From assembly GCA_910574475.1 (NCBI GenBank), contig CAJTAT010000001.1, positions 310,001-374,000 on the forward strand: a stretch of DNA of 64,000 bases, written 5' to 3'. A program made the position numbers and the translations under genes. The notes under the pieces are model-generated. The model was not told the DNA's origin and ran no database searches. It saw only the letters and a list, made by a program, of their open reading frames with translations. This document shows, one piece after another, positions 27,625 to 34,859 of the stretch; within the stretch, counting starts at the first letter, position 1, and each line of letters starts with the position of its first letter. Source of the DNA: Clostridia bacterium (lineage in GTDB: Bacteria > Bacillota > Clostridia > Lachnospirales > Lachnospiraceae).

Positions 27625-27666
27625 TTGCCCTCCTTGTTCCCCATAAATCCGCTTAACTTCTGTCTG

Positions 27667-27915
27667 CTAGTGCCAGTCTTTCATCAGCTCTAAAAGCTCT
27701 GTCTCATAATCTCCAAGCAGCTCTTCCTGCCGTCCGCCGCTTCGCAGGTTCGTTTCCACTCCCCGTTCGCCATCCTCAAATTCCCAGATGTGATAGGGAA
27801 CGCCCCGGTAATCAAAATCAATGCTTCCGCATCCGTCCTCCTCACTGTACGTATAGCTCCATCCCCGCTCTTGGATGAATGTAAGGACACGTTTTAAATG
27901 TGCTGTCTGTTCCAT
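27667..27915 (-). CDS. small conserved protein of unknown function
   Basis: The 82-residue acidic protein (MEQTAHLKRVLTFIQERGW...) is rich in aromatic residues and has no membrane segment. The start follows CAGGAGGAACAC, a good ribosome binding site. I know similar short proteins from Lachnospiraceae only as hypothetical or mis-named kinase-like entries. It is probably in one transcript with the small AAA ATPase behind it. Confidence 0.6.
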   Translation of the reverse strand: MEQTAHLKRVLTFIQERGWSYTYSEEDGCGSIDFDYRGVPYHIWEFEDGERGVETNLRSGGRQEELLGDYETELLELMKDWH

Positions 27916-27957
27916 GTGTTCCTCCTGCTATTCTAAGTTCCGCTTAGCCGTAAAGCT

Positions 27958-28167
27958 TCATGATTTCACAATGGAAATCACGCCGGCAATCACCAGTATG
28001 GGCAACGCCAGGTACGTCAGCCCCATGAAAAGCAATGCAATCAAAATCAGGGGGAGAAATACGATTGAAAATAGGATTTTTATTAGTCCCCAGGATGCTT
28101 TCAATGCAAACATCAGCAATTTTCCAAAAATAATAAATACTAAGACTACGAATAATAAAGTCAACAT
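27958..28167 (-). CDS. small hydrophobic membrane protein
   Basis: The 69-residue protein consists almost wholly of two or three hydrophobic stretches (MLTLLFVVLVFIIFGKLL..., then IVFLPLILIALLFMGLTYLA and LPILVIAGVISIV). GGAGTGAT five bases upstream of the ATG supports the start. A rival frame of 77 residues overlaps it but has no such composition or signal. The function is unknown. Small membrane proteins of this kind are common in Lachnospiraceae. Confidence 0.55.
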   Translation of the reverse strand: MLTLLFVVLVFIIFGKLLMFALKASWGLIKILFSIVFLPLILIALLFMGLTYLALPILVIAGVISIVKS

Positions 28168-28309
28168 TTTTTATCACTCCAATTTTTTTATATTTAGTTT
28201 ATAACAAAAAATTAGAGAATTCAATAGCAGCTGACCAACTGATATTTGACTTTTGTATGGTTTTCGCTTATTCTTTAGTTATAGCTTATGTGTAATTAAA
28301 TGCTAACAC

Positions 28310-28640
28310 AGGAATACGAACTATACAATCACATACACGAATAACGAAGGGAAATGAAAAGCTGCCGCCAGCTTTGGTTCATGAAAAACCTTATACAATC
28401 GATGATATTTACGCTTTACCAGAGGGGCAGCGTGCAAAACTGATTGATGGGCAAATATATATAATGGCTCCTGCGAGCCTTTTTTGCCCCGTTCGCTGTA
28501 TTTTGGGATAAAGATGATACAAATTATGTCGAACCAGATATCTCTATTATATGTGATCGTGAAAAACTCACCGACAAAGGTTGCTCCGGCGCGCCAGACT
28601 GGGTAATTGATTATTATCAAGCTTGGGAGCCACCGTTCTC
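28310..28640 (+). pseudogene. Uma2-family nuclease remnant, N-terminal and middle part
   Basis: Translated pieces match the Uma2 family (PD-(D/E)XK-like putative endonucleases common in transposon-rich bacteria). They are TITYTNNEG, then EKLPPALVHEKPYTIDDIYA, LIDGQIYIMAPAS and, after an internal deletion, PFAVFWDKDDTNYVEPDIS and CSGAPDWVID. At least one extra A near 28353, the internal deletion near 28478 and loss of the C-terminal part make it non-functional. The C-terminal part of a Uma2 gene occurs 19.5 kb away at 48090. The region from 28168 to 28310 is AT-rich and shows no gene. Confidence 0.8.
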
Positions 28641-28702
28641 ACACAAACAGATGACTATCGTATTTATGTTTTCCTTAATCACCGTCATAGCTTTGTCCTC
28701 CG

Positions 28703-31096
28703 TTAATTTTCACGATACAATCCAAACAAGTTTAAGAACTTTTGCCATACTGTAAGTTTCTTTGGCGCTTCCTCCATTACCTCACTGACCTCCTCCGTCT
28801 GAACGCCATCCGCCTTAATTACAAACTGCACACTTTGAACATTTGTATTTTTTTCCGATACGAAAGAGGTAACTTCAAAATCCCCTCCTGTAACTGTTTC
28901 AATTAATTCGTCGATTTTATCCGTAATCTCCGTATCCATGCCTGCGGTTTCCTCCCTCATTGTGGAAGTGCCATCCTTTAATTCTCCTGCACCGTCATAA
29001 AGCTGAGTAATGCCGGATAAAAGCTCTGCAACGCCATCATATATTTCCACAATGCCGGAAAGCAGTTCGCCTGTTCCGCTGTATAAACTTTTGCTGCCTG
29101 TTTTTAATGCGCTGCTCCCGGTAACAAGCTGGGCAGCTCCATCTGTGATCTGTGAATAGCTTGCGACAATCTTTGCAACCGCCTCTGTGTAACCGTTAAT
29201 CCCCTGATCCAGTTTCCCATATTCAGAAACTAATGTATTTATGGCGGATGAAAGCTCTGACATCTGATAAGCCAGACCTCCGATTTTATTTACCAGCTCC
29301 CCAATTTTCCCGTCAAAAATCCTATAATTCTCTTGCAGGGCTGTTGCTCCCTGCAGTAAAGAAGATAAATTGGAGCTCACTGTCTGCAAATAACTATCTG
29401 TTCCGCCTATACTGGCGTTGTTGGCTTTTAATAATGAAATAATATCAGAAAGCTGCGAAACCTGTGACTCTATCTCGGATGTATCCATACCGGCATTTTC
29501 AAGGCCTTCAATTTGTGTGGATAATGATGAAATAAGCCCTTCCAAGCCGCTGATTGCAGACTCATTTTTCTGCCGCAGGCCGTCAATATCCAAGCCGTTT
29601 TGGGACATAGCGCCTTTGTAAGCATCGAAATTCACATTACTCTGCAGGGCAGTTATCCCATTTACAAGGTCATCTATACCAGCTTTCATTGCCGAAGACG
29701 CATCTGTCAATGCGCTTAAATCTTCTGTGGCCAGAGATACCCCGCCTAATGCTTCCTGAAGCTGTGTAAGCGCCGCCTTAAAAGAAACCGAGCCATTCAC
29801 CAGCTCCGGCGATTGCTGGTTCAAAGTGTTTAATGCCTCCTGCATCTGCCCGATTCCGCTATTCAGCGAATGGATTCCTTCGTCCAGCACATTTACACCA
29901 TTCTGTAAATCGGCGGCGCCATCCTGCAGAGTGCTTCCTCCGTCTTTTAAATCGGCAGCACCGCTGTGAAGCTGCTCGGCCCCATCCTTCAAATCATTCA
30001 CACCGCTTTTCAGGTCAGACTGTGCGCCATCCTGTAAATCAAAAACGCCCTCATGCAATTCTGCCGCCCCAAACTTTCTGAAACTTGGCATAAGCGGACG
30101 GTGCTTTGTTTTATCTAAGAATTTATAAGCAGATAAAACAAGAGAAGGCATAAATAGAAACACTATGATAAGACTTACCGCCACGCCTTTTGCCAGTGCA
30201 AGGCCCAAATCCGGCCCGATTTGAAACTGCATTAACGCCAGCGCCAAAAAACCAATCACTGTCGTCAATCCGCTGGAAAGGATAGACGTTGTGGATTTGC
30301 ATAAGGCATCTACCATAGCCTCCTGTACATCCGCCGTTTCTTTCCTACATTCTTCAAAGCGGTGAATCAAAAATACAGAATAATCCAGCGAAACTGCAAG
30401 CTGGAGGATACTTCCTGCCGCATTTGTGACAAAAGAAATCTCTCCAAAAATAAGATTCGTCCCGCCGTTAATCAATATCGCAATCCCTAATCCGGCCAAA
30501 ATAATGATCGGCTCTACCCATGAGCTTGTTGTCAGAATCAGTACAATAAGCACAAACAACACGGCAATTACTGTTATTTTTTGAATTTCTGAAACCGTAT
30601 TCAATGTGGCCGTCGCCGTAGAAACGGCGCTCCCGGACATTGCATTTTCATCACCGATAATCTCCCGAATATCAGCCACTGCACTAATACGGCTTGTCTT
30701 TTCAATCGTCACAGTAAGCAATGCCGTATTGTCAGCATAATACGTTTCCAGAATGTCCTTATCAATCGCGCTGATAGGGAGCGTAATATCCACTGCATCA
30801 TCCAGCCATGTTACTTCCGTAACACCATCCACGGCTTTCAATTTCTCCTTATACTCTAAGGCCTCTGGAATTGTCACATGATTTATCATAACGCGGGCAT
30901 TGGGAATCCCGCCCTCAAATTCCTGTTCCATCATGTCCAATGCAACAGTCGATTTCGCATCCTCCGGCAGATAATCGTTCATATCATAATTGACAGATAC
31001 GAAATTCTTTAATACCGCGCATAATATCACTGATGCAATAAAAAAGATCAGAATACTTTTTCGGCGCCTGACAACACCTGTATAGAACTTTCTCAC
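28703..31096 (-). CDS. MMPL/RND-family membrane protein, apparently one RND half plus heptad-rich domain
   Basis: The 797-residue protein has an N-terminal transmembrane helix (about 14-32), an extracellular domain (33-170) and five or six closely spaced helices (about 175-330) of the MMPL/RND type. A long extracellular region (about 345-720) follows, with repeated short units such as LKDGAEQLHSGAADL and LLSGITQLYDGAGELKDG. It ends in a short cytosolic-looking tail (LTVWQKFLNLFGLY). Full-length relatives carry a second set of about six helices. Here residues 333-345 (MPSFRKFG to AAELHEG) run straight from the first membrane block into the repeats, so the second half seems lost. It may be a stable deletion derivative with a partner. 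It overlaps the hypothetical gene upstream by four bases. Confidence 0.8.
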   Translation of the reverse strand: MRKFYTGVVRRRKSILIFFIASVILCAVLKNFVSVNYDMNDYLPEDAKSTVALDMMEQEFEGGIPNARVMINHVTIPEALEYKEKLKAVDGVTEVTWLDDAVDITLPISAIDKDILETYYADNTALLTVTIEKTSRISAVADIREIIGDENAMSGSAVSTATATLNTVSEIQKITVIAVLFVLIVLILTTSSWVEPIIILAGLGIAILINGGTNLIFGEISFVTNAAGSILQLAVSLDYSVFLIHRFEECRKETADVQEAMVDALCKSTTSILSSGLTTVIGFLALALMQFQIGPDLGLALAKGVAVSLIIVFLFMPSLVLSAYKFLDKTKHRPLMPSFRKFGAAELHEGVFDLQDGAQSDLKSGVNDLKDGAEQLHSGAADLKDGGSTLQDGAADLQNGVNVLDEGIHSLNSGIGQMQEALNTLNQQSPELVNGSVSFKAALTQLQEALGGVSLATEDLSALTDASSAMKAGIDDLVNGITALQSNVNFDAYKGAMSQNGLDIDGLRQKNESAISGLEGLISSLSTQIEGLENAGMDTSEIESQVSQLSDIISLLKANNASIGGTDSYLQTVSSNLSSLLQGATALQENYRIFDGKIGELVNKIGGLAYQMSELSSAINTLVSEYGKLDQGINGYTEAVAKIVASYSQITDGAAQLVTGSSALKTGSKSLYSGTGELLSGIVEIYDGVAELLSGITQLYDGAGELKDGTSTMREETAGMDTEITDKIDELIETVTGGDFEVTSFVSEKNTNVQSVQFVIKADGVQTEEVSEVMEEAPKKLTVWQKFLNLFGLYREN

Positions 31097-31383
31097 AATG
31101 TTATTCCTCCATTCGCTTTACATGGCACACCTGCCACTTCAAAAATATTCCGTTCTCCACGCAGGGAGAGCTGCAGCATTGAGGGAATGATTTTTCCTAC
31201 TGCAATGTATGGAATCGTCCGGGTCAAAGAAATCATCCTCCCCTCAATACGGCAATTTCCAGTCTCATCTATTTCTCCATGAAAAGCTTCCGTATGGCCT
31301 AAAATTTCCATAAGCCCACTAATCTGTTCCCCTTCCCATTCCACAATCATTGTTCCGTATCTTTTACCTATGGAAGTCTGCAT
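31093..31383 (-). CDS. conserved protein of unknown function, 5'-truncated
   Basis: From the ATG at 31383 the frame gives 96 residues (MQTSIGKRYGTMIVEW...). The pattern of short beta strands suggests a small beta-rich protein. Upstream of this ATG the DNA abruptly becomes the tail of a serine recombinase on the other strand, and there is no ribosome binding site. The gene has therefore probably lost its beginning. Its stop overlaps the RND gene start by four bases (ATGA), so they were one operon. I do not recognise the family. Confidence 0.55.
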   Translation of the reverse strand: MQTSIGKRYGTMIVEWEGEQISGLMEILGHTEAFHGEIDETGNCRIEGRMISLTRTIPYIAVGKIIPSMLQLSLRGERNIFEVAGVPCKANGGITL

Positions 31384-31385
31384 TA

Positions 31386-31892
31386 CTTGTATTGAAGGAT
31401 ATTCAGGAACTTGCGGCAATGGCGTTGAAAGACGTGGAATCGTTCTACCAGCGGATTAGCAGCCGCATGGAGCGGCGGTATCTGGCGGACGCTTCGGAGA
31501 TGGAGAAGGAGCGGGAACGGCTGGAAGCAAGGAACCGGGAGATTGACGATATGTTCCTGAACCTGTATACCGACAAGGCAAAGGGAATCCTGTCCGAGCA
31601 GCGGTTTGTGAAGCTGACGGCGGCAATGGAGCGGGAACAGGAGGAAAACCAGAAGCAGCTTAAAGAATTGGCACTCTCCCTGCGCCGCTCCAATGAGCAG
31701 GAAAGTGATGTCCGCACCTTTATCCGGGAAATCCGGCAGTACGCCGCAGTCCGGGAACTGGACGAGGGTATCTTAAACCGCCTTATCAGCCGGATTCTGG
31801 TGGGGGAGGTGAAAAAGGTTGACGGGGAGAAGTTTCAGGAAATCAAAATCATTTATAACTTTGTCGGGGAGATACCAGCGGCAACAGAATAA
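31386..31892 (+). pseudogene. serine recombinase C-terminal fragment (Tn4451/Tn1549 type)
   Basis: From VLKDIQELAAMALKD to the stop the translation matches the C-terminal coiled and DUF4368-like part of large serine recombinases of integrative elements. Features are RRYLADASEMEKERERLEAR, DMFLNLYTDKAKGILSEQRF and the closing RILVGEVKKV...IKIIYNFVGEI. The catalytic N-terminal half is absent. It marks the left border of the accessory region: the hypothetical gene before it is cut at the same point. Confidence 0.85.
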
Positions 31893-31910
31893 TGTGAGAT
31901 TATAGAAAGT

Positions 31911-31943
31911 CAGGAGGAATCCAACTTTTTAAGATTCCTCCTG
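31911..31943 (+). terminator. terminator of recombinase remnant
   Basis: CAGGAGGAATC / GATTCCTCCTG forms an 11-bp stem 19 bases after the stop. A T-rich tract appears only further on (GCTGTTTTTTTGC). Confidence 0.6.
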
Positions 31944-32010
31944 TGCATTGGCGCTGTTTTTTTGCAGCTTCTTTTGGATTTAACCGTGAATACACAATAA
32001 TTTTGCAAAA

Positions 32011-32556
32011 TTATTCACCTGTGATTATTACAATTTTCACAGCTTGAGTTGGATGTTCTTCATCATCAAGTGTCCCCCGGTAACTGATCTCAACTTTATC
32101 GCCCACAGCAATCGTGGAACCTCCTTTTGCCTCATGGGCACTTTCCGTGGAATACCCTTCTAATATCGGGGTATTTTCCATAAAAAAATAATAGAGCATA
32201 TCGTCCTCCGGAGTCCTGAGTGTAAGTATGTTTTCTTCATACTTTTCAATAATTCCTGCTATGGGATCGCCCGCTGGGATTTCTTCGAGCGGAATTTCTT
32301 CGAGCGGAATTTCTTCGGCTTCCGAAGTGGTTTTTTTGGTTTCTTCTGTAATCTCTGACTTTGACGATTCTGTAACTTTTGCTTCTGTTTCTGTAGTTTT
32401 TGCATCTACAGTTTTTACATCTGCTACTTCTTCCTGAACCGTTTCTTTCGGGGAATCATTCTCCACAGATATTTCATCCTTTTTTTGTTCCGATGAGCAT
32501 CCGATCATCCCCATAGTTAAAGCTATCATAAACATCAGTATCAATTTCCTTTTCAT
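32011..32556 (-). CDS. lipoprotein with repeat linker
   Basis: The protein of about 181 residues has a lipoprotein signal peptide (MKRKLILMFMIALTMGMIGC, lipid Cys20) and a long acidic, Thr/Glu-rich linker. The linker includes three copies of the unit EEIPL/A. A beta-rich C-terminal domain of about 85 residues begins near GDPIAGIIEKYEENILTLRT and resembles small OB-like or SH3-like folds. The ATG at 32556 is chosen because GGGAAAG precedes it and it gives a normal signal peptide. ATG 32568 and GTG 32571 are alternatives. It starts right after the sister lipoprotein gene, so both form one operon. The function is unknown; binding of an envelope ligand is likely. Confidence 0.7.
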   Translation of the reverse strand: MKRKLILMFMIALTMGMIGCSSEQKKDEISVENDSPKETVQEEVADVKTVDAKTTETEAKVTESSKSEITEETKKTTSEAEEIPLEEIPLEEIPAGDPIAGIIEKYEENILTLRTPEDDMLYYFFMENTPILEGYSTESAHEAKGGSTIAVGDKVEISYRGTLDDEEHPTQAVKIVIITGE

Positions 32557-32574
32557 AATCTTTCCCATCACTTT

Positions 32575-33126
32575 CTAAAAGAATCGTATTTCCTTGGCAT
32601 AAAATTTATCATTTTTAAAGCTGCCCTTCATTTCAACAGACATATGTACCTTCAAGTCCTGAAATTCAGCCTTTGTGTCCTCATAGCTTTCTCCATTTCC
32701 ATCAGTGGTTTTTAAATAAAAACGGGTATCATCTTCCAAAATCACATGAATCAACTGAGAATCAGGGAGATCGGCATTGGAGCTTGGAGAACTGTATGAT
32801 AAGGAACCGTCATCAAGAATTTTTACTTTCTTTTCGGCAATGAAAAATGAGTCTTCTTCAATCTTCCAGACCTTACCCAGAAAATCCGCATCAACAGCAG
32901 CAGCGACATCCGGCTCTAGTACCTGCCATTTACCTGCTGTATTTTCCTGCAGTCCATCCGTGTTTCCATCAATCTCTTTTGACGGCGCATCATTTAATTC
33001 CTCTAATAATGCTTCGTCTGTCTGGTTTTCTTCTGTCTTAGCAATAGAACCGGAACCACATCCTGTAACCATTGTATTCAATATACAGACAGTACCGAGT
33101 AATATCATTACTTTTTTTAGTTTCAT
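32575..33126 (-). CDS. lipoprotein of unknown function
   Basis: The 183-residue protein has a lipoprotein signal peptide with lipobox VTGC (Cys23, MKLKKVMILLGTVCILNTMV then TGC), an acidic linker and a C-terminal domain of about 110 residues (from VAAAVDADFLGKVWKI). That domain has a layout similar to the domain in the sister lipoprotein behind it: a short strand pattern ending in a conserved YAKEIRFF. A strong ribosome binding site (AACAAGGAGGTAATTT) precedes the start. The two genes may bind related ligands. No transport or enzyme motif is visible. Confidence 0.7.
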   Translation of the reverse strand: MKLKKVMILLGTVCILNTMVTGCGSGSIAKTEENQTDEALLEELNDAPSKEIDGNTDGLQENTAGKWQVLEPDVAAAVDADFLGKVWKIEEDSFFIAEKKVKILDDGSLSYSSPSSNADLPDSQLIHVILEDDTRFYLKTTDGNGESYEDTKAEFQDLKVHMSVEMKGSFKNDKFYAKEIRFF

Positions 33127-33511
33127 AAATTACCTCCTTGTTATCATAGAAATAACAGATATTATAGTTTGTCTAAATCATTTAAACAACCTATTTGTTG
33201 TGAAATGCTTCTTAAGTGTAGCAAACGTCCTTAAACCTCTCTTAACGATTTATCTTCTCTGTCCACCTTAATCCCAAATAAGGTTTAATTCTCTGTAGCT
33301 CTGCTGCACAGCAAGCTAATACCGAGCAGAGCAAGGCTGGTTTTAATACCCCGTAGCTTGTGTTTCTTGTAGTGGCGGCTCTGCTTTGTTTGAATAATGG
33401 ATATTCAGGGGAACGCCTAATAAGGGAGGGAGAGGACAGCAGATCGACAGCTTTCACAATCATATTATAATAAACAAAAATCCAAAAGAGTGAAGTATTC
33501 ACTTGACAATG
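33127..33511. other. intergenic stretch without a recognised gene
   Basis: The part near 33140-33240 is the AT-rich promoter side of the lipoprotein operon. The rest gives only broken frames on both strands. It contains a piece, GAGCAGAGCAAGGCTGG, of a type I associate with multi-copy mobile DNA in Lachnospiraceae. It ends where homology to VirD4 begins. Confidence 0.4.
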
Positions 33512-33764
33512 TGGCAAAGAGTTGATGAGCCAGGATGAGCTTGCGGTGATGGACGGGGGAAAATGTATCCTCCAGCTGCGGGGCGTCCGCCCGTTTTTGT
33601 CGGATAAGTATGACATCACCAGGCACCCCAATTTCCAGTACACCGCCGACGCGGACGATAAGAACGCCTTTGACATTGAAGCGTTTCTGTCCACCCGGCT
33701 CAAACCAAAACCCAACGAGGTCTACGATGTGTTTGAAGTTGACGTAGACACCGAGGGCGAATAA
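33512..33764 (+). pseudogene. VirD4/TraG coupling protein, C-terminal remnant
   Basis: The frame reads SQDELAVMDGGKCILQLRGV, RPFLSDKYDITRHPNFQYT and AFDIEAFLSTRLKPKPNEVY. This matches the end of VirD4-like coupling proteins of Tn1549-type conjugative elements, which pump the relaxase-DNA complex into the mating channel. Only about 80 C-terminal residues remain. The ATPase part is gone. Confidence 0.85.
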
Positions 33765-33892
33765 TCCCGTTCCGCGAGAAAGGAGTGATCTTATCTACCC
33801 GCCAGGGTCCCTGAAACCTGCCTCGGTTGAGGCCATTGGCGTACAAAGCGGACAGCTCAACAAAAAAATGAAGAAGGAGGATAGCCGGAATC

Positions 33893-33930
33893 GAGCCGCC
33901 CAAAATTCAGGGCGGTTTTGTTGTCCGGCT
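33893..33930 (+). terminator. hairpin between VirD4 remnant and Maff2 remnant
   Basis: AGCCGGA...GCCGCCC / GGGCGG...TCCGGCT forms a nested stem followed by TTTTG. A hairpin in this position is usual in Tn1549-like transfer modules, by memory. Confidence 0.5.
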
Positions 33931-33985
33931 TTTGTATGCCTATGAACCAACACTAACCACAAAGCGATTCCGGCTAAATTAAAGT

Positions 33986-34126
33986 ATGGAATTTTTCAAC
34001 AGCGCAATCGAAGTTTTGCAGACCCTCGTGATCGCACTGGGAGCCGGCCTCGGTATCTGGGGCGTCATCAACCTGCTGGAAGGTTATGGCAATGATAACC
34101 CTGGGGCCAATGCTCATGTACGGTAA
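33986..34126 (+). pseudogene. Maff2-family small membrane protein, 3'-truncated
   Basis: The 46-residue frame begins MEFFNSAIEVLQTLVIALGA and continues LGIWGVINLLEGYGNDNPGA, which matches the start of Maff2 proteins from conjugative elements of Firmicutes. Intact members continue with a second hydrophobic helix of about 25 residues. Here the sequence switches to unrelated codons after NDNPGA and stops. It follows the VirD4 remnant in the usual order. Confidence 0.8.
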
Positions 34127-34198
34127 AGAAGCAAGCAACCGAAAACAAGAGATAGACCGCCAGCACCACACTATTCCGAACCAAAGACCAAAAGACAA

Positions 34199-34348
34199 GC
34201 ATTGTGGAAATGTGCATAACTGGCTATGGAATCATGGATAACTCTATTCACAGCACATGGAAAAGCTAAAGTGCAGCTTTCCCACGTCCTGCAAACAGAG
34301 TTACCCACAATTCCATGAGATAGCCAGTTATACACATTCCCACAATGC
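34199..34348. repeat. long imperfect inverted repeat
   Basis: The left arm (34199-34245, GCATTGTGGAAATGTGCATA...) and the right arm (34297-34348) are complementary over about 45 bases, including CATAACTGGCTAT versus ATAGCCAGTTATA. An inner short stem GGAAAAGCT / AGCTTTCCC lies at 34259-34283. No open frame crosses it. Confidence 0.75.
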
Positions 34349-34427
34349 CGACTACTACGAAATTCCCCCTATCTTTCATATCTTTTTATAAATTCTTAAA
34401 TTTTCATTAGGGTATTGCATTATCACC

Positions 34428-34466
34428 CACAAAGTGTTAAGATGTTTATACACCTACAAAATGTTA
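34428..34466 (+). promoter_or_regulatory. candidate BlaI operator pair
   Basis: Two similar short dyads, CACAAAGTGTTA (34428-34439) and TACAAAATGTTA (34455-34466), lie 27 bases apart just upstream of the BlaI-type gene. They have the ACA-x3-TGT core seen in BlaI/MecI operators. The assignment rests on position and symmetry. Confidence 0.5.
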
Positions 34467-34484
34467 ATATAAAAGGAGGACAAA

Positions 34485-34859
34485 ATGGCACAGCAAATTT
34501 CTGAATCCGAATTGGTACTAATGAAAATCATTTGGAAGAATGGAGGGGCAGCTTTATATTCCCTCATCATGGAGGAATTGGAAAAAGATAAAAATGAATG
34601 GAAGAACAACACCGTACTCACGCTGCTTTCCCGTTTAGGAGAAAAAAAGTTCTTGAAAGTCAAAAAAATCGGCAGAAAAAATGAGTATGTGGCTACGGTA
34701 ACAGAAGCAGAATACCAGACCATGCAGACCCACAGCTTTCTTGATAAAGTCTACGGCGGGAATGTGAAAAACTTAGTATCAACCTTGTTGCGGCAGGATA
34801 TTCTTTCGGCAGACGAATTGAAAGAGATTGAAACATTTTGGAGAAAAGAAAATGAATGA
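34485..34859 (+). CDS. BlaI/MecI-family transcriptional repressor
   Basis: The 124-residue winged-helix repressor contains the family pattern ISESELVLMKIIWKNGGAAL at the N-terminus, the recognition helix TVLTLLSRLGEKKFLKVKKI (about 46-65) and the basic wing GRKNEYVATVTE. A C-terminal dimerisation region holds the site that is cleaved or released on induction. AAAAGGAGGACAAA is a strong ribosome binding site. The gene overlaps the downstream peptidase receptor by eight bases (ATGAATGA). By analogy it represses its own operon through the dyads upstream. No beta-lactamase is next to it, but one lies 10 kb away on the other strand. Confidence 0.92.
   Translation: MAQQISESELVLMKIIWKNGGAALYSLIMEELEKDKNEWKNNTVLTLLSRLGEKKFLKVKKIGRKNEYVATVTEAEYQTMQTHSFLDKVYGGNVKNLVSTLLRQDILSADELKEIETFWRKENE

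Noticed and set aside
31445-31717. 90-codon minus-strand frame rich in Ser and Arg
   Set aside because: Antisense to the recombinase C-terminal fragment.
31989-32008. Perfect palindrome AATAATTTTGCAAAATTATT
   Set aside because: It sits just after the lipoprotein stop and is AT-rich; it could be chance or a weak terminator without a T-tract.
33242-33715. 157-codon minus-strand frame
   Set aside because: It is antisense to the VirD4 remnant, whose plus-strand reading matches a known family; the frame has no start signal.
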